From: Hirundichthys speculiger
Taxonomy: Eukaryota > Chordata > Actinopteri > Beloniformes > Exocoetidae
Assembly: GCA_018398805.1 (NCBI GenBank)
Contig: JAGFBZ010001933.1
Coordinates: 43,951-107,950 of the forward strand
Direction of reading: 5' to 3'
Length of the DNA stretch: 64,000 nt
The notes beneath the pieces are model-generated. The model made no database searches. It was not told where the DNA came from and worked only from the letters and a program-made list of their open reading frames with translations. The position numbers were made by a program, and so were the translations under genes. The number at the start of each line of letters is the position of its first letter. Within the stretch, counting starts at the first letter, position 1. Below, piece by piece: positions 1 through 14,400 of the stretch.

Positions 1-90
1 AACACAAGTGATGGCTGATTTGACCCCCCCCTTAACTAGATATTGTGATCATCAATATGCTTTTTAGACACAAATGTGACATGTCATTGT

Positions 91-990
91 TAGGGCTGGG
101 CAATGATTAAAATTTTTAATCGCATGATTTCCCTGATTAATCACGATTAATCGCATTGTATACGAAAAATCAAATAATGAATACAAAAGTAGTGTAAAGG
201 TCACTTATTTAAATGTTCTGCTGCCATATGAACTAAAGTACCATAACATTTGTTGTTCAAACACTTAACATCAGCACTTGTCCGTAACACATATTTTGTG
301 TAAATCTCATCTTAAAAACTGTAAAATAGAATAAAGCTTATTGCCACTGCCAGGACATTGTCATCCTGTTTTTTTTATGAAAAATAAAAAAGTCTACCAA
401 CAAACCCTAACAATCTATAGGCCACAATCATACCATTAAAACAGGTAATTTCTGAGGTAACAGCAGAGCCTTTTAACGGGGAGTTCAACTTGTCAGTGGT
501 CACAAATAACCTTGTTTCTGTTGAATCCTCCGTCTGGGAGAACTTTAAAATGAAAATGTCCATGTTAAAGTTCTGTAACTTTTATCAATCCGTAATTTTC
601 TGTGTGTATCATTTGTTTTTTCCCATTTTCGATTGTCAATCAAAAATTAAAAAAAAATTAAAAGTGACTTATTTTTTTAATCTAACACACAAAAAAAGCA
701 CCACTGAGCTAGAGAATAGCACGACAGTGAACATATGGAGCAGATCTGATGTAATATGGAGGAATGACGTGATCGTCTTGAACAAAGGGGTTTGAAAGTT
801 TTTTTTTTTTCAGTCAGAATTGTTAATATTGCTACTTGAGTTACACTGATTTTTACCGCTCTCCATGTCCGCATGTTTACCTGCCAATTCTTTTCCGGTT
901 CCGCAGCAGCCAATAACAGACTTTTCAAAACAAAAGCACGTGAGCAACATGTGTTAACGCGATAATAATGCGTTAACTTGCCCAGCCTTG
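91..990. mobile_element. Non-autonomous hAT-type element, about 0.9 kb
   Basis: The left end reads TAGGGCTGGGCAA and the right end TTGCCCAGCCTTG, an imperfect terminal inverted repeat. The 8-bp sequence GTCATTGT flanks both sides exactly (83-90 and 991-998), as expected for hAT insertion. The interior is AT-rich with repeated GATTAATC motifs and has no long open frame, so it cannot encode a transposase. A diverged inverted copy lies at 26253-27420. Confidence 0.85.
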
Positions 991-1629
991 GTCATTGTTC
1001 ATCAACTCTGCTCTCTCATTCGAGACAAATTGGCTTTTTTCCAGTCTGTTTTTTTTTTTTTTTTTTTTTTTTTTATGACCGCAGTCCACTTTGACAAAAG
1101 CCGGAATAGTGTCCTGACAAGATTATGTTTAGGTAGCGGTAATGCCAGAAATAATAATACAACAGTTATAGACATTTTGGAGAGCTTGATAAAGTTCTTC
1201 TGAGGATTTAATTTAATGAAAAAATACTTTATTTATGGGATAAATAAAGTATTTTTTCATTAATTTCATTTTCCTTTCTCTTTATGCAATAAGATTTACT
1301 TTATAATGTTAAGCTTAAGGTTGTGTTGAAGCTGTTTTATCATTATAATCATACAGAATAGTATATCAGAATTCCTGCACACCAGTGTAATATACTGATA
1401 ACAACATACAGAAATTATTACTGAACTCTATTATCAGGAACAATTTCTACATTGTGGTGAATAATAATAGTGTAATTTTTTGATATTGTTGATATGTGAT
1501 TGTATTTAGCTGTTTTTCAGGCCAGAATAAAGACCACCCTTTAATTATGCCCCAATGCATAAAACCTTGGGATTGACTGACTGTATTTTCTTTTTTGTAT
1601 GACTGTTTTTGATGACTATTCTCTTGCAG
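991..1629. other. Stretch upstream of the first visible exon, no gene seen
   Basis: It holds a 26-base poly-T run (1049-1074) and a perfect hairpin (1213-1263). I see no convincing first exon or start codon for the downstream gene, so its 5' end probably lies left of the window. Confidence 0.5.
1213..1263. repeat. Perfect 24-bp inverted repeat with 3-base loop
   Basis: The arms 1213-1236 and 1240-1263 are exact reverse complements separated by GGG. The arms are A/T-rich and contain the poly(A) signal motif AATAAA. The function is unknown. It may be a small fold-back element or mark a deletion-prone site. Confidence 0.85.
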
Positions 1630-4600
1630 ATCGCTGTTGTTGAAGGCTTGTACATGCTCTTCAGAGAGCTTTTGCCCCAGCAAGGGTCAAAGCGTGGTGA
1701 AAAATGTATCGAGGATGTAAATGTCTTTGAGAACTCTCTGTACTGCTGGGCGCATCTCCTTAGCAAAACAAAGGTATAGTCAACATTTTTGAGTTTAATA
1801 TATTTCCTACACTGAAGCTGTTTATTTCCTGTAGTTTATGTATTTATGCAATCAAAAAAAAGCTAGTATTGTAAATACATTGCAATCTTGTGTCGACAGA
1901 AACATAAATCTGAGCATGAAGTCTATGCTCCAATCACCCTTTTGTCCGAAGATGGTAACCACTTCTGCGAACCTGTCAGAGCGCCAGGAGTACCAACTGT
2001 CTTAGAACGAACTGATGTTCTCCAGAAAATCAAAGGTTTGAAAGAGTTTTAAAAAGCACTTTTTCAGGCGCCATACTATTTTCAGTGTACATGTTTCCCC
2101 TAGGGTCTATTATATTTTTTACTTGTATTGCTTCACTGACATATTAGAGCTGTAACTGCCTTCTACCTTGCAGTGTATTCTGTAGGGGGGAAAAAAAGAC
2201 ACTTTCCCCAACAGTTTTTTGTCAAAAATGAATGCAATTCTAACTGATTTTATGTTTTAATTTTTTTTAATTAGATGGTGAAAAAATTCCAAATTGTACT
2301 GAAGAACCTTTGCGAGAAATGTCGTTGCAAAGAGCCACTGACATTGAGAAGATCCTTCTTAGCTTGCCTCGACATGTCAGAACATATCCTCTCTGGATTC
2401 ATCACAGCAGCGTGTCTGGCCACAAGTATGTACAGTCATTTCTGTCTTTCTTTCAAGGTTCAATATAACAATTTAGAAAGAATAATTAGCCGTGCGTTTA
2501 AGTGTGCTGTTGAAATATTAATGCATGGAACAGATAGTACTAAATAGATGCACTATATGGGGAGAAAAGCATTTGGCCACATCTCTTTATTAAATTTAGA
2601 TGTTTTGATCAGGCCTGGTGCCATAGTTGTAAAAAATCAATCAACCATGTAGTCTCTATTTGCGTTTCTGCATTTGCACTGCTATGATACCTGTCTGACT
2701 GCATTGTACCAACTGTGAAGTTTGGTGGTGGACGGATAATGGTATGGAGTTGTTTTTCAGGGTTTGGGCTAAAGCCCTCATCTCTAGTGAAACGCTGTCT
2801 TTATATTTCAGCCATTACTCTGCTCGCAACTTTGTGGCAACAGTTTGTGAAAGACCCTTTTCTATTTCAGCATGACTGTGCCCCAGTGCACAAAGTAAAG
2901 TCTATAAAGAGACACGGTGTAATTAACTTGGTGATTGACCCAAACAGAACCCTGACCTCAACCCCAAGTGTGTGTCCACTGGTAGGGGTCCCGGGTAGAT
3001 TTACGGGCTTTAAAACATTGATGAGTCTCGATTATCAGGAATGTCCCTACTGAAAGATTTCAGGAACTTCTGCTGGACTAAAGGAATTTACCTGCTGTGG
3101 GTTGGGTACTCCGAGCAGCCCCAAAACACTTTTGGATGGAGGGAGGGGTTGTGACTCGGTGCTGATTGCATACGCTGTTGGCAGGAGATGACATTGCTCA
3201 GCCTTTAATGTCCTCATTGAGTTCAAGTCACCCCTTATCATTCATCGCCATTTTTTCAACCTTGTTAGTTTTTTTTTTTTTTTTTTTTTTTTGGGGGGGG
3301 GGGGGTGTTTTGTTTTTAATTTCTTTTTATCTTCTTATTTTTTGGTGTTGGCAAACAGTGAAAGAGGTGCACTGCTGCCACCGGGTGTATGGAGTGGTAG
3401 TTTGCTCAGTCAGTAAATGCAACCAGTTCCATCAGTGAAAATGGAGACACAACAGCTGAAAGGACCGAGGAGGAGGCCAACCCTGTCACCGTTCCGGCCT
3501 CCTTGGATTTATCCCGGACCCTTGTTAATAGAAACACAGCTTTTGACATACAGGCTGTGACCCAGGCCTTGCCCAGCATCAGTGCCTGATCTCATAAATG
3601 CTCTGTAGAAAGAATGGGCACAAATTCCCACAAAAACACTTTGCAAGAAGAGTTGAAGCTGTAATGGTTACAGAAAAGAGAATAATTTCCATATTAAAGT
3701 ATTTATTTTTTTGATGCAGTATCGTTACAGTCCCTGTTGGTGTAATTGTCAAGCATGTGACTCCTTTAGACCACATAATGCATTTTGGGGTGTTATGACA
3801 AACGATATGAACATGCACAAATGGAGAACTTCTGTAAAATGTAGCATAAACATCCAAGATGCCTTGTAAATGTTCAACAACTGTGTAAGGACTGTACATT
3901 TATGTTGATAGTGTTTCTAAATTTCTAATGCTTGAAGATATTTTTCTTAAAAACAAAACTAACATTCAAATCCTAACAGTCTGAAATGTGTCTAAACACT
4001 GTAAACTGAAAGCTTAAAGGTTGGAAAAGTAGCACTGTGAGAGTTGGCTCAGCTTTTCAAATCTGTTCCAGCTATAGTAGTTTTACGGAATATAATGGAT
4101 GATTATTTTTGAAACAAATTATCTACAAACTGGAATCAGGATTATGTGAAAATGTGACCAATGTGTAACGGTGTTCAATTTCCCTCAGAAATGCATACAT
4201 AGTAGTAAAGACAGCTACAAAATCAACTATGTCAACTATATTGCATCATTTTGAGATGACATCTGTCAAGATTTCATATTGAATGCTAGGCTGTTCAGGT
4301 TCTACGCATACAGTTTTCAATAAGTTTGGAACTTTTTCAGTTTCAGTTCACTAATTTCTGCTTTTGAATTATAGCTTTCATTTCAATATTCAGCGGACTT
4401 TTGGAAGTATGGTGGAAGGACTCAAAGCTTTCACTTTTCTTAATGTGACCCCACCTCTACATCTGAAAGATCTGGGCTACACCCAGAGTCACCTTGTTAT
4501 GCTCAGTGAAGGTACGTTACAATTTGAACATACATTTGTTGAAGTGTTGAAAAGTTGTCTGTTCCTGTCTGTAAAGTGTTCAATGCGGCTGCTTTTGTTT

Positions 4601-7600
4601 TTCTTTATCAGACAACCTTGGCATTTATCTGCACAAGGACAAAGGAGCTTCAGATATGATCAGAGTGCAAGATTGTCTTGATGGAAAAGTTAAAGTGGTG
4701 GATATAAACGTGTTGGCAGCTGAGTGAGTACCAGGTCCAAAATTGACTTGGCTCCTGAGAAAATAGTGAATATAAATGATGAACCAAATAATTGTTCACT
4801 GCCTGCAGGACAGTGTTTTGTTGTCCTGTAGGCATACATTTAGATCATACATTTTGCATTTTCAGGCACTACAAATGAAAGTACAGAATACAGTTGAGTC
4901 AGGTTTGGGCAGTGTGATCAAAGTGTATGAAGGCCAGCCAGGTAAAGAAAGAAAAGAGGACAGAGAGAGGAGAGCACATGCATCCTGGCAACACTATATA
5001 GGTCCAAATGTATAGATAATTATCCATTGGCTGGAGAACCAATAACTTCCAAGCACTTATATTCTGACTGATATATTGTTAGTACATGAACTACAGAGAT
5101 GACTATATAAACAGGTGTAGGCAGCAATGCTAAGGTGGTCAGAGGATCAGACTGCAGGTCAGTATGTTAGTTGATATCCCAGAGACATCTATATAGACAG
5201 GTGGTAATAAATGCTGGGATGGTCAGAGGGTGGAACTGCAGGTCAGTATGTAGCTCCGGAAACTGATATGCAAACATCTACAGAAAGAAAAAGCTGAGCT
5301 CAGCTGAGTCCTTGAAAATAGAGGTACTTTGTTTAACTGCTACAGTTCCTAAATGGTAAATTCCATTCTTTTGTAAAAACACATGTCCTAAAATATGCTT
5401 TTTGATTGCTCCTTGCTTTTTAAAAATGTCAATTATAATAAAGGTAATATATATTACCTTTTTAAAGGTTTAAACAGTAATTGAATGTGTTGTTTTCCTT
5501 TGCTTTCCTTTGCTTGAGGAAAAAAAAAAAAGAACTGTTTTTGCTGTTTATTTTTGACATATACGCAGGACTGGAGACCACAGAGATGACAAAACATTCG
5601 TCACAACCAGGACCCCAAAAGAAGCAATTTTGGTAATACTTGAGAGATGATGAAAATTGAATTTATCATAAAGAAATACTTACTAAATCAACTGTCTGAA
5701 CATGTTATTTATAGGTTCTGATAGATACCAGCTCTTCCATGGAAGAGGAGTGCTATGGAAGTGCAAAAATAAAGAAAATTCATGCTGTGAAAGAGCTTTT
5801 TGACAACTTTGCAACCAGAACCATGGCTTATGATTTCCATCATATCATTGGCCTTGTGAAGTTTGACTCTATGGTGAAAACCCTCCATACATTTACTGAG
5901 AATCTGGAAAAGTTCAAGGTATACCCCGTTTATTTTATTATATGTTATGCTGTGTTGCAATAATTTCGGTCGGTAGGAGTGTCCTGAGCATTGAGGGAGA
6001 TTAGTATATTAGAGGTGCATTCTGCTAATGTCTAGAGTTATGTCTGAAGTTTTGCAGGCAGGTTGTACGTCTTCCAGTCTGCTTACAAATGCAGCACATT
6101 TAAGTTATTGTTTTATTTTCATTTTAGGTGCATTTGCGCAGTATTGAGGCAAGTGGATGTACTCTGCTGTACGACGCACTACGACGAGGAGCACGTGAGC
6201 TTGAAAAAGTCAAGCTGAGGTTCCCAGAATGTCGACTCCGCATCATGTGTCTTACTGATGGAAACGACTCTGGGTGAACGTCTTTCTCAGTGCTACTTTT
6301 GCATTTGAGCTTAACAGGAATTAACAGATGCATGTTTGCAACAGCTAATTTCGAGAGGACTAACTTACTGGCTGGATGAATCCATATTTTCTTATTGCAT
6401 ATTATCAATTAGGGATAGGCTCGAGCACATCCCTGTGACCCTAAATGGGAATAGATAATAATAGATAGATAGAATCGATATTGATTCTGTAAATCTTGAG
6501 TTTAAGTGTTAACAACAGTTGTGATTCCTGAACTTTTTTTTAAAACATATGATTATCACATAATATTCCTTGATTTTGTTTGTCATATCTTTGATTATGA
6601 CTAGTGAACAAGATGGTGTCACATTTTCTTTTCCACTTTTGGGAAATCTACAGACTTGATGAGTTTTCATCTTGTCATAGATCTTCAATAGAGCCAGATG
6701 CTGTAACAGCCCAACTGCTCAAATTGAACATCATTGTGGATTCAATCCTCCTCGGAAATGTAGAGAACAACATGCTGCATGGGATCAGCAATGCAACAGG
6801 TAAAACCTTTTGCAATTGAGTTTCCTTCTGCTTTGTATGTGTTCAGATAGTAAGAAAATGATTCAAATCAGTGATGCTTTATTAATCGCATATATTGCCT
6901 ATAATACGCCTATGTTTGGCTGTGAGCTTTTTCCTAACAGCTGTGATAACAGTTGTTGGAAAATTAGTTCTGCAAAAGCTTTGTTTTTTCCCTTTATAAA
7001 CTAAACAGCTGAACAAGACCCAGCTGTGTCAGGAGAGAAAGAATCATGGTCTGAGCCCATATGATTTTCAGGTCATCAATGACTTGTGTGTTTCTTGTAG
7101 ATGACAAACATCTTTTCAAGTTTTTGTTGATGTTTCCTCATTGTTTAAAGGGGGTTGCTGTTTTAAACCAGAGACAGTCAAACAGGGTCTGAAACTCTTT
7201 GAAATTGAGACAGTTTTGTCTTTGGAGCAGAGGAAACCCAAGCAGAAGCTGGACCCATCTTCAATCTCTGAGGTCGGTTACCATCTCTGCTACAGAAGTT
7301 CCTTCACAGTCGATGACTGGGCAACTTAACGCTTTGTCATCACATCTTTGTGATATTTTTCTTATCTTCTAGTCCACATTGACTGGCATTTATGCTACTT
7401 CTGGGTATGAAAAATATCCAGAGACGTCCTTGCCAAGCCAGATAGACAGCAAAGTGACCATGACAGAGAGGTGAGCGATAGAAACGACCATTTGATTATG
7501 AACAACATGACATTGTTAAGGAGTTGTGATTTATTATGTGTAGATGTCTTAAATCTTTTGGGCACTAGTGATCTTTATTCACAGTATATTAACAGGAACG

Positions 7601-8419
7601 TGGGACGGAGAGTAGGTGGGGAAGACGTGCAGCAAAGGGTTTCAGGCCTGGATTGGAACCTGTAACCATTGCAGGAGGACTGTAGCCTCTGTATATGGGC
7701 CACCTGCTTAAACCACTGAGCTATCCATGTACAATGAACTTTCAAAGAATATTGAAAAATCCCCATTTCCATTTCTTAGAGCTACTATTATCAGCTGGAA
7801 GACAATAATGTAAGGATTGAGCTTGTCATTCAGAGCACTGAAATAAGGTATACTGGGCCTGTGAAGGTTAAACATCCTCTTAAACAATTATAACTATCAT
7901 AAAATTGCAGATTGTTTATTAACAGTAAATATTTGTAGCTTTCCAGGTGCTGTCTTTACATTTTTAGTCAGTTTCTTAGATGTATAGGTTACATTTGTCA
8001 TTCACCTTCTTCTAAAACAGTGCCCTGAAAAAGAAGATTCGGGAGTCAAAAGATGGGCGAAGGATACGTCTGTCCTTCATGGAGAAGGATAAACGTATCC
8101 TGGAGGAGCTCAAGAGTCTGCATTGTGACCCACATCCCTTCTTCAGAGTCTTTCCATCAGAGGCAGACTTCAGTATGTAATATGGCTTCTCCTAAACTGT
8201 TTAACTTTTTTGTATTAAATTTTTGGTCTTATTTTTTTTTTTTTCTTTTTTAACATGTTGAAAATGTTTGACATTTAAGTGAAAACAGCTATTTATTTGC
8301 AAAGAAACCTAGTTTCTGAAACTAAACTGACAATATAATCATTAAAAACGACTCATACATGTAAAACTTTAAGATACTTTATAAATACAAAAAAAAAACA
8401 ATGTTCAGCTTGTTTTTTG

Positions 8420-8451
<32 letters not shown>

Positions 8452-11400
8452 CTTCCCCCCTCAGCTTTCTGGAGGATTCTCCTGCAGGGCCCTCCTGACA
8501 CACCGTATGAGAAAGGCGTGTTTGAGCTGTACTGCCAGTTTGGTCCTGACTATCCTGTGAAGCCTCCACTTGTTCGCTTTGTCACACATGTATCCTGAAG
8601 AAAACAGAGAGAAAAGAATTATCATTACATTTCAAAGTAACATCATAGTTTTTCTGTCTTAAAGTGTTTAGTTTTATGGCTAATTTTGACATTTTTTATT
8701 GGTTTCCAAAATGCAAAGTGCGAAAACTAAAGAAAATGTAAAATCATTTTTTTGAGGTAACAACTTTTGCCTTCAAAAAAAGCATCAGATCTTGGTAAAC
8801 TTCTATAAATCAGCGGTTTTGTACAATCACAGCTGAGTGTTGTCGAGATGTGGCATTTAAACTCTTTTGAAGAAGCACAAAGAAATGCAGAACACTGACC
8901 TCCTTAGACGCAGTGGTTGTCCAAGCTTTTTTGCTCACTGCCTTCCAAAATCAGCAGATGTCCAGCAGTGCTCTCAGCTCAGAACGAGCAGAAACCAGTG
9001 GGACTCAGGTACGCCCATCTGCTGTCTGGAGAAGTCCGGCCTGAAATGGTATTCATGGGAGAAGTGTAGCCAAAAAAAAAAATGTACCTCTGAGTTTAAA
9101 GCAAGTCTGCTCCAATTATAATAGAATATAGGAAAAAATTTAGGGTTTTTGGAAAGTGCTGAAAGATGGCAGAGGGTGGTCTGAATTAATGGGTCAAAAT
9201 TTGAAATATCTTGTATCCAAAGACTTTTTGCAGAAGGACTCGTGAGTGGTACCAAAATTTCTTCACACCTGTCTAAGACTTTTGTACTGGCCTGTTGTTG
9301 TTTTTTTTTTTAAATAAATACTGAGTTTCCTTAACAGACAACAGGTTTATCACTGCAATGTCAACAGTGTGGGCCGAATCTGCCACAACATATTTGATCG
9401 CAACTACAATGCACATATAACCATGAAAGAGATCTTTGATGCCGTCTATGGACTGCTCATCATCCCTGAACCTGACGATCCGCTGGACAGGTGAGACATG
9501 CTGTGTGTACACTTATGTTTATTGTTAAAATGTCCTATGTGATGGAAGTGTCTTACATTGTTGTATTACAGTTATGCGCTGTGGGTGATGTCCCAAAATG
9601 ATTATTAGAACTGACACTGGTTTTATTTTGTACTTTTTTTCTTTTTCTTTACAATAATAGTGTGAAATTCCCCCTTGGGGGATCAATAAAGTTTATCTAA
9701 CCTAATCTAATTAAATCTCAATTGCTCGCTGTAGTATGTAAACATACTGAGATAATCTTACACTAGTTGCTGAACATTCTCTGCTTGTAAATCACAATTT
9801 ATGGTCAGAATAAATGGATACTTAGATGATCATATATACAGAGGTATGAATAACCATGTTCCATGTAAACGCCTCAACCAAAACATGAACATAACCCAAT
9901 CAAGACTCAGAACCATGATACTAATGTCTGTGTAAATGAACACATAACTGGAACAAATTAGAGAAAATATGCCACAGTAAATTGGAAATGGATTCTCACA
10001 AAACACTTCCAAACTGCAAACTGTCTTCACCCCATATGTTGTAAAGAAACACCAATCACAAGGGTTCTGTCTTTCTGATTAGATGTTTGGAGTTTTTGAC
10101 TTTCATATTGAGGTTCTTTTTCTTAGCATTTTGGCTGAAGAATTCTTGACAAGTCGTGAGACATATGAAGAAGAAGCCAGGAAACATACAGAGGAGCATG
10201 CTGGGAGGTCACTGGATGACATTGAAAAGGTGAATTAATGTTGGTGTGACACGAGAATTTTTGGATGGTTTTTACTTTTCATATCCTTTTTGAAAATTTG
10301 TTATAATTTCTTCTAGAAACTGGTGGATCCTGTGCCACAGTTTATACCCCAGCATCTGATCTGTCCTCTCACCAAGAAGATGTTTGTTGATCCTGTGAAA
10401 ACGATATATAGGCACTGTGTATGAGCGCAAGGCCATTGAAGAACACCTCAAACAGTGAGTTATGGCTGGTGGAGTGACTGCTACCCTGATGAAGTTTTAG
10501 TCTTGTAAAGTAGCTGAAAATACACTATATTGCCAAAAGTATTTGCTCACCCATCCAAATTATCAGAATCAGGTGTTCCAATCACTTCCATGGCCACAGG
10601 TGTATAAAATTAAGCACTGAGACATGCAAACTGTTTTTACAAACATTAGTGAAAGAATGGGTCACTCTCAGGAGCTCTGTGAACTCCAGTGTGGAACTGT
10701 GATAGGATGACACCTGTACAACAAATCCAGTCATGAAATTTCCTCGCTCGTAAATATTCCACAGTCAACTGTCAGCTGTAATATAAGGAAATGGAAGAGT
10801 TTGGGAATGACAGCAACTCAGCCATGAAGTGGTAGGACACGTACTGATGTAGCCGAGTCAGAGGATGCTGAAGAACATAGTGTGAAGAGGACACCAACTT
10901 TCTGCAGTCAATCACTACAGACCTCCATACTTCATGTGGCCTTCAGATTAGCTCAACAACAGTGAGCAGAGAGCTTCATGAATGGGTTTCCATGGTGGAG
11001 CAGCTGCATCTAAGCCATACATCACCAAGTGCAACGCAAAGCGTCAGATGCAGTGGAGTAAAGCAGCCACCACTGGACTCTAGAGCAGTGGAGGAACGTT
11101 CTCTGGAGTGAAGAATCACACTTCTCCATCTGGTAATCTGATGGAAGAGTCTGGGTTTGGTGGTTTCCAGGAGAACGGTACCTGTCTGACTGCATTGTGT
11201 AAAGTTTGGTGGAGGGGGGATTATGGTGTGGGGTTGTTTTTCAGGAGCTGGGCTTGGCCCCTTAGTTCCAGTGAAAGGAACTCTAAATGCTTCAGCAGAC
11301 CAAGACATTTTGGACAATTCCATGCTCCCAACTTTGTGGGAACAGTTTGGAGCTGCCCCTTCCTCTTCAAACATGACTGTGCACCAGTGCACAAAGCAAG

Positions 11401-14400
11401 GTCCATAAAGACATGGATGGCAGAGTCTGGCAGGGCCGGAGTGGGCCCTTTTCTCAGTCCGGGAATTTAATTCAAATTCAGGCCACTCTGATACGGAGGA
11501 CAAATTTGACTACATAGAAAAAGATAAAACAAAAAACAATTCTCTCACAATGCCTTTTATTTTATTTAGATTATGGCATACAATTATTCACGCCCCTTTA
11601 ACAATGTATAATTGAAATTCAAATAAAATAAAGATAATGATAAGTCTTTTCACAAATCAAAGTTCCTTATCTTGACTAACTCTCTTCCTCTACCTGGCCC
11701 TTCAGCAGTCCTGCCCTCATCTGGATCATCAGTGGTTCTGGCATCCTGCGCTGATGCTACAAAACATTCCAGAACCATGAAAAAGACAGTTAACATTGAG
11801 TTGTTAATGTTTGTGCGCCTGTGGAAATGCACGATATAAACGAGACGAAATAGGCTCCAGTTGCAGAGAAGCTAAGGCATGAAGAACGTGCAGACTCTCG
11901 AGTAGCCTATTTTATTATTAGGCCTATTAGTATTAAGAACATTTTTTTTAATAACACCTGCCCCCACGCCCACGAACCAAGCGCAATATTGGTATACAGC
12001 ACTTCTAAATAATGCAGCCTAAATAGCACATTTGACATGCATTTAATACCCTAACAAATAGCTTAGGTTACATATTAGACATATTAAACAGGTTACACAA
12101 CCTGTTTAATATGTCTAATTGCGTTAACCTGTGCGGGTTGGTGCTAATACAGGCAGGCTACAAATAAAGCGTGATGAAGCGTTTGGCAACTCTGTTCATC
12201 AAAATGGTTAACTGGCATTTAAAGCAACAAGTTTTCGGTTCTTCTATGGAAATATGAATGCACTTTAAGCATAGATAATCCTATACCTACATTGTGACAT
12301 TTTTAAATTGACACTTGTGACAGTTGCAAACGCTCGTCACGTTATATGATAAAATTCACAACCAGGCCAATTATCCATCTCTCTTTCAGTAACCTACCAG
12401 CTTGTCTTGAGAAGATGTCAGTTACATTTGGCCACTGCCTCCTTTCTTTTTTTTTTTTTTTATTTTAGCCCTCTCCGTTCCGCTCAGCCTCTTTCTGCTT
12501 TCCATCACTGGCGGGAAAGACGAGCCTTGGGCCAAACCACCTGAAACACGTGGGAGGGGTCGGGGGGAATTATGCTGCTTACATGGTAGTAGAACCACAG
12601 ATTTTCTAGGAAGGGGCTGTGGACCTATTTAATCCACTATGATGCAACGGGCAGTTGCAACTTAATTGATGTTAATGCAAGAATAAGACAAAAGAAGTGA
12701 CAAAAAAAAATAGTTGAAATTAGTTGTCCCCGTGGTCCACATCGATGGTTTGGGCCGGGAAAGCTCCCGATCACTTTAATGTGCAGCCCGCAGTGTTGCC
12801 AGATTGGGCGGTTTTCCGCCCAATTGGGCTACTTTTGATTACAGCTGGCGGGGAAAAAATGCATTAGGCGGGTATACACAATTTGGGCTGCTTTTACCAA
12901 CATCTGGCGGGTTTTTTTAATATAGTGAAAACAGCACAACAAACTGTTATTCTATGGTTTAAAAACAGTACAAATACAAATTTCAGTATACTTCGCTCAC
13001 TTGTATTGTGGTCATCCAATTTGAAAAATATTTAATCGCAGTGAGTTATTGCGTCGCTGTAACAACGCGCTATCATGACGTCACCTCAACAAACCTAAAG
13101 CCGGGCATACACTGTGCGATATTTTAAATCGTTTGATTCAGCCCTATCTCAAACTGCACGACTAGATCGCTGAGTTCAAAAGTTCGCAGACCACGAGTAA
13201 TGCTCTCACACTGTACGGCCCGATGCTCTGATGCGACTTGACTGCTTACACTATACGTTCATAACGCACCTAAGGGTGCGTTCGAAATGAGCCAGGCCTG
13301 CGCAGAATCGATCACCGGCGGTCGGCGCACAATGCATGCCAGTTATTTTAGCTTCGATCAGCGATCGAGGACACTTTATCTAATAACGTGGTCTGCAAAC
13401 TACAGGTAACATACAGGTGATCTAACAGGAAGTAGGTGTCTCCACCTGTATGTGCTGGAAACTGTCCGACTTCACTGCAGCTTTTTGTCTCCACCTCCTG
13501 CTGCGGCCGCCTGATCTCGTCTACTCGCCAGGCGAGCCGCAGTTCATCTCAAACGCACCTACTGCTTCTACTGTGAGATACCTTCACGAGGAGCGACCAG
13601 GATTTAAAAACAAGTTTGATTTCCTTGCGAGCACACGACTTGTGATCGGGAGCTCGTCGGGAGTTGTTGATCTCTCGTCGTTACCCCACGTATACTGCAC
13701 GAAGCACGACCCACGATAGGATCCAAAAAATACTCGCACGACTGGAAAATCGGCTCAAAACGAGCCGACAGTCGCACAGTGTATGCCCGGCTTAAGTGCG
13801 CCGATGCAGACGTCTGAGGCAGAAGCTCGCTCTCTCTAAACTCAAAGTGGTCGGCTAATCTGTTGGCAAAATAAGTAGGTTATCATGCCGAAGTGGAGAA
13901 AATATAAGAAATGGTGTTTACGTGGTTGATGTTACTGCTGCTGTTAACTTGGGCCTGGCACTGGGATATATGTGCATTTTTGAACATTTTCTGTGACATG
14001 CACTATGATAAGATAGAACTATTAATTTAGGCTTAACTGTTTAATACTGTAAATGCATTTAAATCCACGTTTATTCAAATATGAAATGTTTTCGTATGAA
14101 AACACGTATTGGGCGGTTTTTTCCTGAAGTCGGCGGGTTTTGGAACGCGATTGGGCGGAAATGGCTCAGCCAAATCTGGCAACACTGGCAGCCCGGCTTT
14201 GGAGTCTGGTGTGGATGAACTTGACTGGCCTGCACAGAGTCCTGACCTCAACCTGATAGAAGAACTTTGGGATGAATTAGAGCAGAGACTGAGAACCAGG
14301 CCTTCTCAGCCAACATCAGTGTTTGACCTCACAAATGCACTTCTGGAATAATGGTCAAAAATCCCCATAAACACACTCCTAAACCTTGTGGACAGCCTCC

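Larger units (their letters stand above)
11431..14201. mobile_element. hAT-type element inserted in the Tc1 transposon
   Basis: It begins CAGGGCCGGAGTGG and ends GCAGCCCGGCTTTG, a weak terminal inverted repeat. The 8-bp duplication GAGTCTGG is exact on both sides (11423-11430 and 14202-14209). Removing the element rejoins the Tc1 transposase reading region. There is no intact transposase. A perfect hairpin lies at 12074-12119. Confidence 0.88.

Noticed and set aside
10976..11503. 175-codon minus-strand open frame
   Set aside because: It lies antisense to decayed Tc1 transposase and crosses the hAT insertion junction at 11431, so it cannot be an old gene.
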